Below, in pieces: positions 58,468-64,000 of a stretch of DNA of 64,000 nt. Under the pieces are notes generated by a model. The model saw only the letters and a list, made by a program, of their open reading frames with translations. It was not told the DNA's origin and made no database searches. Every line of letters starts with the position of its first letter. Position 1 is the stretch's first letter. Origin of the DNA: Rhizobium gallicum bv. gallicum R602sp (GTDB lineage Bacteria; Pseudomonadota; Alphaproteobacteria; Rhizobiales; Rhizobiaceae); assembly GCF_000816845.1 (NCBI RefSeq), contig NZ_CP006877.1:2051501-2115500 (forward strand). Reading direction: 5' to 3'. A program made the position numbers and the translations under genes.

Positions 58468-58974
58468 TTGCGCCCATACAAGATTCGCCGCCTCGACCGG
58501 AATGATGCGTCGTCTTTTAGGGAAATTCGCCTGGAGGCTCTCGCGAACCATCCAGAGGCATTTGGCGCGTCATGGGAAGAAGAGCAGAGCCAATCGGAGG
58601 CCCATTTCGCTGATAGGCTCGAGAACGGTCTTGTGATCGGAGGGCTCTTCGATGACGGAATGCTGGCCGGAACGATTGGTGTGTCGAAATCCAAGGGCAT
58701 CAAGACGCAACATATTGGATCGATCTGGGGCATGTATGTCCGCCAAACGTTGCGGGGCACAGGGCTCTCACGCTTACTGCTGAGTGCTGCCGTCGACGAA
58801 GTTGGCACGCTTTTACGCTCGCTCCGGCTCAGCGTCGTGTCGTCCAACGTTCCGGCCATCCGGCTTTACAAATCCGTAGGTTTTGAAGAATGGGCCGTCG
58901 AGGTCGAAGCTCTAAAGGTGGGCGAAACTTATTATGATGAAATTCTCATGCGGCTGGAACTAGGCCCGCGTTAG
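58468..58974 (+). CDS. GNAT family N-acetyltransferase
   Basis: 168 residues from TTG at 58468, chosen because GAAAGG lies 7 bases upstream; longer in-frame starts at 58390 or 58411 lack this. YKIRRLDRNDASSFREIRLEAL starts the fold; the acetyl-CoA loop is MYVRQTLRGTGLSRLLLSAAV near residue 91 and the C-terminal part LRLSVVSSNVPAIRLYKSVGFEEW completes it. Substrate unknown. It stands alone between the MFS and the metallophosphoesterase genes. Confidence 0.85.
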   Translation: MRPYKIRRLDRNDASSFREIRLEALANHPEAFGASWEEEQSQSEAHFADRLENGLVIGGLFDDGMLAGTIGVSKSKGIKTQHIGSIWGMYVRQTLRGTGLSRLLLSAAVDEVGTLLRSLRLSVVSSNVPAIRLYKSVGFEEWAVEVEALKVGETYYDEILMRLELGPR

Positions 58975-58999
58975 TCGACGCAGTATTCACAACAGAAAA

Positions 59000-59806
59000 T
59001 CAGGCGGCCTGCGGCTCGAGTTCGCTGTCGCGGTGCTCGATCGCCAGCGGGATGGCTTGAGCGTCGGCTATCGTGCTCCAGGTGATGAGCTCGAACGTGC
59101 CGTCCTCATGCTCGGCGATCGCCGTACAGCTCTCCACCCAGTCACCGGTGTTGATATAGCGCACGCCGTCCATGTCCTCGATCACGGCATGGTGGATATG
59201 GCCGCAGATGACGCCGTCGGCGCCATGCTTGCGGGCTTCGTCGGCCACGACGCGCTGGAACTCGCCGATGAAATTGACGGCATGCTTCACCTGTAGCTTT
59301 GCCCAGGCGGAGAAAGACCAATAGGGCATGCCCATGCGGCGGCGGATCGCGGCCAGAACGACGTTGATCTTGATGGCCGTGTCGTAGGCCCAGTCCCCGA
59401 GATAGGCGAGCAGGCGGGCATTGCGGACGACGACATCGAATTCGTCTCCATGCAGGATCAGGTACTTCTTGCCGTCCGCCCCGTCATGCATCACGCGCTC
59501 GGCGACTTCGATGCCGCCGAAATGCATGCCGGGGAAGTCGCGCAGGAATTCGTCGTGATTGCCAGGGATATAGACGACCCGCGTGCCCTTGCGCGCCTTG
59601 CGCAGCAGCTTCTGCACGACGTCGTTGCAGACCTGCGGCCAGTACCAGCTGCGCTTCAGTCGCCAGCCGTCGACGATGTCGCCGACGAGGAATATCGTAT
59701 CGGCGTCGTGGTAGCGGAGAAAATCGAGGAGGAAGTCCGCCTTCGCCGCCTTCGAGCCGAGATGCACATCGGAAATGAACAGAGTACGGAAGTGTCGAGT
59801 ATCCAT
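59000..59806 (-). CDS. UDP-2,3-diacylglucosamine diphosphatase-like metallophosphoesterase
   Basis: 268 residues. The dinuclear-metal motifs occur in order: FISDVHLGSKAAK near residue 10, FLVGDIVDGWRLKRSWY near residue 37, YIPGNHDEFLRD near residue 72, LHGDEFD near residue 117 and CGHIHHAVIE near residue 206. This is the LpxH-like order of calcineurin-type enzymes; in Rhizobiaceae several such copies exist, so the exact substrate (UDP-diacylglucosamine or another phosphoester) is not fixed. The ATG at 59806 is preferred over a TTG six codons upstream. Confidence 0.85.
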   Translation of the reverse strand: MDTRHFRTLFISDVHLGSKAAKADFLLDFLRYHDADTIFLVGDIVDGWRLKRSWYWPQVCNDVVQKLLRKARKGTRVVYIPGNHDEFLRDFPGMHFGGIEVAERVMHDGADGKKYLILHGDEFDVVVRNARLLAYLGDWAYDTAIKINVVLAAIRRRMGMPYWSFSAWAKLQVKHAVNFIGEFQRVVADEARKHGADGVICGHIHHAVIEDMDGVRYINTGDWVESCTAIAEHEDGTFELITWSTIADAQAIPLAIEHRDSELEPQAA

Positions 59807-60016
59807 ATTGTCTTTCACAAGCAATTGCCTGCGTCCTATCGTTCATCTCGCCTTCCAAAATCAGACTCGTGTTTCAGGAAGATGACAGATGTGCGAATTG
59901 GCACATCGCAGCGCTCACGAGATTTCCGCCCGGATGCGAATTTCTGACTGTCCCTGCCAGCCGATTGTTGTATGGAGAAGTCTTCAAAAGATGTGAGTGC
60001 GGCAGCGGAGACGGCA

Positions 60017-62329
60017 ATGGATCATCAGGAAAAATCCAAGACGGAGAAGAACGAGACGGGCGGAAACCTCGACGAACAGGCGCTTTTCTTCCATCGTTAT
60101 CCCCGTCCCGGCAAACTTGAAATCCAGGCGATCAAGCCGCTCGGCAACCAGCGCGACCTGGCACTCGCCTATTCGCCCGGCGTCGCAGCACCTTGCCTTG
60201 CGATCCGTGACAATCCGGAGACGGCGGCCGATTATACCTCGCGCGCCAATCTCGTCGCCGTCATCTCCAACGGCACAGCGGTTCTCGGCCTCGGTAATAT
60301 CGGCCCGCTCGCCTCCAAGCCCGTCATGGAAGGCAAGGCCGTTCTCTTCAAGAAATTTGCAGGCATCGACGTCTTCGACGTCGAAATCGAGGCCCCCACT
60401 GTCGACCAGATGGTCTCCACCATCGCCTCGCTAGAGCCGACATTCGGCGGCATCAATCTCGAGGACATCAAGGCGCCGGAATGCTTCGAGGTCGAGCGCC
60501 AGCTTCGCGGCAAGATGAAGATCCCGGTCTTCCATGACGACCAGCACGGCACGGCCATCATCGTCGCCGCCGCGATCCTTAACGGACTGGAACTTGCCGG
60601 CAAGAAGATCGAGGATGTGAAGATCGTCGCCTCCGGCGCGGGTGCCGCAGCACTCGCCTGCCTCAACCTCCTGGTGACGCTCGGCGCGAAGCGCGAAAAC
60701 ATCTGGGTCCACGATATCGAAGGCCTCGTCTATGAAGGCCGCACCGAGCTGATGGACGAATGGAAGGCTGTCTATGCGCAGAAAAGTAAGATGCGTACGC
60801 TCGCCGACAATATCGGCGGCGCCGATGTTTTCCTTGGCCTTTCGGCTGCCGGCGTCCTGAAGCCCGACCTCCTGTCACAGATGGCGGACAAGCCGCTCAT
60901 CATGGCTCTCGCCAATCCGACTCCTGAAATCATGCCGGACCTCGCGCGTGCCGCCCGCCCGGACGCAATGATCTGCACCGGCCGCTCGGACTTCCCGAAC
61001 CAGGTGAATAACGTCCTCTGCTTCCCCTATATCTTCCGCGGCGCGCTCGATTGCGGCGCCACCGCCATCAACGAAGAAATGAAGATGGCGGCCGTCGAGG
61101 CCATCGCGGGGCTTGCCCGCGAGGAAGTGTCGGACGTCGCGGCGCGCGCGTATTCCGGCGAGACGCCTGTCTTCGGTCCGAATTACCTCATTCCTTCGCC
61201 CTTCGATCCGCGTCTCATCCTGCGCATCGCGCCGGCTGTCGCCAAGGCCGCCGCCGAGACGGGCGTCGCGTCGCGGCCGATTGCCGATTTCGACGCCTAT
61301 CTCGATCAGTTGAACCGCTTCGTTTGGCGTTCGGGCTTCGTCATGAAGCCGATCTTTACCAGCGCCAAGCTTTCCGAGAAGAAACGTGTCATCTTCGCGG
61401 AGGGAGAAGACGAGCGCGTCCTGCGCGCGGCTCAGGTTCTGCTGGAGGAAAAGACCGGCGAGCCGATTCTGATCGGCCGCCCCTCGGTCATCGAGGCTCG
61501 CCTCAAGCGGTTCGGCATCCGCATTCGCCCAAACATCGATTTCGCCGTGGTGAATCCCGAAGACGATCCGCGCTACCGCGACTATGTCGAAGACTACTTC
61601 GCCCTCGTCGGCCGCGCCGGCATCAATCCGGAAGCCGCCCGCACGATCGTGCGCACCAACAACACGGTTATTGGCGCCTTGTCGGTGAAACGCGGCGAGG
61701 CGGATGCCCTCATCTGCGGCGTGGAAGGCCGCTTCGACCGCCACCTGAAAGACGTCGGCCAAATCATCGGCAAGCGACCAGGTGCCTGCACCTTCGCCGG
61801 TCTCAGCCTTTTGATCACCCAGAAAGGACCGGTCTTCTTCGCCGATACCTTCGTGAACTACAATCCGACACATGAGGAAATCGCCGAGATCGCCGTTCTC
61901 GCAGCCCAGGAGGTTCGCCGCTTCGGCATCACGCCGAAGGCCGCGCTGATCTGCCATTCGAATTTCGGCTCCCGAAACTCCGAGAGCGCACGCAAGATGC
62001 GCGATGCCCTGCAGCTCGTGCGCGAACAAGCCCCCGATCTGGAGGTCGATGGTGAAATGCAAGCCGGTTCTGCACTGTCGGAAGCGCTGCGCAAGCGCGC
62101 CATGCCGGATAGTTCGCTTGCCGGCGAAGCCAACTTATTGCTCTTCCCGAACCTCGATGCCGCAAACATCTCGCTCGGCCTCGTCCGCACCATGATGGAT
62201 GCGCTCCATGTCGGCCCGATTCTGCTGGGGACTGCACAGCCTGCGCATATCCTGTCGACTTCGGTCACCTCGCGCGGAGTGGTCAACATGGCCGCGCTTG
62301 CCGTTGTGGAGGCTTCTCAGCCGGCGTAA
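60017..62329 (+). CDS. maeB: NADP-dependent malic enzyme with phosphotransacetylase domain
   Basis: 770 residues from ATG 60017 (GGAG upstream); an ATG at 59972 gives 15 more. The first 430 residues are malic enzyme: [16 protein letters not shown] near residue 52, [31 protein letters not shown] and [19 protein letters not shown], with the Rossmann [15 protein letters not shown]. The remainder (about 440-770) is a phosphate acetyltransferase-like fold ([16 protein letters not shown]) that in this family is thought to regulate rather than catalyse. It decarboxylates malate to pyruvate, making NADPH. Confidence 0.94.
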   Translation: MDHQEKSKTEKNETGGNLDEQALFFHRYPRPGKLEIQAIKPLGNQRDLALAYSPGVAAPCLAIRDNPETAADYTSRANLVAVISNGTAVLGLGNIGPLASKPVMEGKAVLFKKFAGIDVFDVEIEAPTVDQMVSTIASLEPTFGGINLEDIKAPECFEVERQLRGKMKIPVFHDDQHGTAIIVAAAILNGLELAGKKIEDVKIVASGAGAAALACLNLLVTLGAKRENIWVHDIEGLVYEGRTELMDEWKAVYAQKSKMRTLADNIGGADVFLGLSAAGVLKPDLLSQMADKPLIMALANPTPEIMPDLARAARPDAMICTGRSDFPNQVNNVLCFPYIFRGALDCGATAINEEMKMAAVEAIAGLAREEVSDVAARAYSGETPVFGPNYLIPSPFDPRLILRIAPAVAKAAAETGVASRPIADFDAYLDQLNRFVWRSGFVMKPIFTSAKLSEKKRVIFAEGEDERVLRAAQVLLEEKTGEPILIGRPSVIEARLKRFGIRIRPNIDFAVVNPEDDPRYRDYVEDYFALVGRAGINPEAARTIVRTNNTVIGALSVKRGEADALICGVEGRFDRHLKDVGQIIGKRPGACTFAGLSLLITQKGPVFFADTFVNYNPTHEEIAEIAVLAAQEVRRFGITPKAALICHSNFGSRNSESARKMRDALQLVREQAPDLEVDGEMQAGSALSEALRKRAMPDSSLAGEANLLLFPNLDAANISLGLVRTMMDALHVGPILLGTAQPAHILSTSVTSRGVVNMAALAVVEASQPA

Positions 62330-62455
62330 GTTGTCGCAAAATGCGAAAATGCGTTACAATTGCGTCGCCAGCTTGTTAACGGAAGCAGGTTAAAAAGCCG
62401 GGATGCGGCGAATGTCACGCCGCACTCTGGCCTGACTTTGCTGCGGGATGATGCC

Positions 62456-63541
62456 GTGAAACGCCGAAACCTGACCCTTGCGATCCTGCTTGCCTTGGCC
62501 GCACCTGCTGCCGCGCAGACGCATGCGTTCTGCGACGACCTGCGCGGCCGCATTGCCGATCTGCCCCATGTCATCGGCAACGGCCCCGAAGTCCGCCAAT
62601 ATGCGAGCGCGATCGCCGAGCAGAATCTCGAGCTTCGTAAAGTCCGCAACGACCTTCGCGTCTACGGCTGCTCGATGGACAGCATGGTCGTGATCGGCGG
62701 CGAGAATGCGCATTATTGCAGCGAGCTGCAGCAATCCGAGGCGCGCATGGTCGACAACATTCGATACCTGCAGGAGCGGCGCAACGACCTGCGTAATCAG
62801 GGCGGCGCCGATTATCGCGTGCGCCGCGAGCTGATGGCGGCGCTCGAAGACAACGGCTGCAACGACGAGCTCGACTATGCCCCGGATCTGCAGGCCTATG
62901 CGCCGGGACCAAGTCCCGAAGAACAGGCGATGCGGAGCGATACCTTCATTCCGCTTGGAGAAGGCGAACAGGGCGACTTACAATATGGCGTGCCGCGCGG
63001 TGAGCTCATGTCGCATGTCAGCACCATGTGCGTGCGCACCTGCGACGGCGGCTTCTTCCCGATCACCACGAATGCAACATCGATCGATTTCAACCGCGAC
63101 GCAGCGACGTGTTCGAAAATGTGCCCTGGAATCGAGACGGAGCTTTTCTATCAAGACATCTCGAATACCGAAGCCGCAAACATGATCTCGGCCTCGACCG
63201 GTGCGCCCTACAGCGCCATGCAGAATGCCTTTGCCTACAAGAACCGCGCGCCCGGCCAAAAGTCCCCCTGTTCCTGCAATCTCTCCGCCTATTACGAGAA
63301 CATGCGCAAGAATCAGGCGATCATCGACCCGCCGAGGAAAGGCTCGATTACGAATATCAAGACGAAGCCGCGATCGGGCGCCGCATCCACGCCTGCCCCG
63401 CAGCCGCAGGTGCCGGACCGCCCTTATGACCCGGCCAACAGCAAAGTCCGCCAGGTCGGTCCGCAGTTCCTCGCCGGCGATCAGGGCGCGATCGATCTCA
63501 AGAACCCCGCAACGCCCGGACCGCAGCCGCAGCAGAACTGA
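62456..63541 (+). CDS. DUF2865 exported protein
   Basis: 361 residues starting at GTG 62456 (GGGATGAT upstream). A signal peptide (RRNLTLAILLALAAPAAAQ) is followed by a helical region with several Cys and a DUF2865 block: SHVSTMCVRTCDGGFFPITTNATSIDFNRDAATCSKMCPG near residue 192, with the repeated C-x3-C and FFP/SI features. The tail is Pro-rich. Function is unknown; rhizobial genomes carry several copies. It is 7 bases from the convergent bluB. Confidence 0.88.
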   Translation: MKRRNLTLAILLALAAPAAAQTHAFCDDLRGRIADLPHVIGNGPEVRQYASAIAEQNLELRKVRNDLRVYGCSMDSMVVIGGENAHYCSELQQSEARMVDNIRYLQERRNDLRNQGGADYRVRRELMAALEDNGCNDELDYAPDLQAYAPGPSPEEQAMRSDTFIPLGEGEQGDLQYGVPRGELMSHVSTMCVRTCDGGFFPITTNATSIDFNRDAATCSKMCPGIETELFYQDISNTEAANMISASTGAPYSAMQNAFAYKNRAPGQKSPCSCNLSAYYENMRKNQAIIDPPRKGSITNIKTKPRSGAASTPAPQPQVPDRPYDPANSKVRQVGPQFLAGDQGAIDLKNPATPGPQPQQN

Positions 63542-63548
63542 CGCGGCG

Positions 63549-64000
<452 letters not shown>

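Noticed and set aside
62375..62395. TTAA-N10-TTAA as a CtrA site before the DUF2865 gene
   Set aside because: Spacing is 10 rather than 7 bases.

Overview
The window is an ordinary chromosomal segment of an alphaproteobacterium of the Rhizobiaceae, most likely genus Rhizobium. Evidence: high GC; purC-purS-purQ...purL order; cckA, a DksA-type regulator and a growth-pole-ring type giant protein together; bluB; GTTC-N7-GTTC (LexA) and TTAA-N7-TTAA (CtrA) motifs; DUF1127, DUF982 and DUF2865 proteins. There is no phage, plasmid backbone, rRNA, tRNA or CRISPR array. The only mobile DNA seen is a decayed IS200/IS605 end, and one AraC-type regulator is a clear pseudogene.

Layout. 1-7.9 kb: tail of an EAL-domain protein, purine genes (purC, purS, purQ, purL) with a small lipoprotein, a DUF1127 protein, a MocR regulator with a self-overlapping operator, an IS605 remnant and a PagL-like outer membrane enzyme between them, then bolA. 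7.9-17.6 kb: membrane hydrolase-like protein, grxD, two tandem Bcr/CflA-type MFS pumps, an APH-like kinase, DUF982, a 42-residue membrane peptide behind a perfect LexA box, an inositol-monophosphatase-family enzyme, ttcA, glsA and rpsD. 18.2-26 kb: orphan HerA-like ATPase, MmcQ-like protein, murI, trmJ-like methyltransferase, icd, GNAT, GST and the AraC pseudogene. 26-36.6 kb: alaS, recA, pseudouridine catabolism (psuK-psuG), cckA, a FliO-like membrane protein, dksA. 36.9-43.3 kb: sixA-like, ycjX-ycjF, folP-folB-folK, and a DUF922 zincin. 43.4-51.1 kb: candidate small RNA, 2Fe-2S ferredoxin, Hpt protein, two CtrA boxes and a 2053-residue coiled-coil membrane protein (GPR/RgsE type). 51-64 kb: an Mla-like lipid transport operon, dipeptide epimerase, MFS, GNAT, metallophosphoesterase, fused malic enzyme/phosphotransacetylase, DUF2865 protein and the 3' part of bluB.

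How parts connect. CckA feeds the CtrA phosphorelay. CtrA boxes lie between an Hpt gene and the giant polar-growth protein, so cell-cycle control and polar growth may be linked here. recA carries LexA-like boxes and the 42-residue peptide carries a perfect one, which makes the peptide a candidate SOS effector. BolA and the monothiol glutaredoxin, known partners, lie within 2 kb. The best candidate for an undescribed system is the LexA-boxed membrane peptide; next is the CtrA-boxed Hpt/giant-protein intergenic region.
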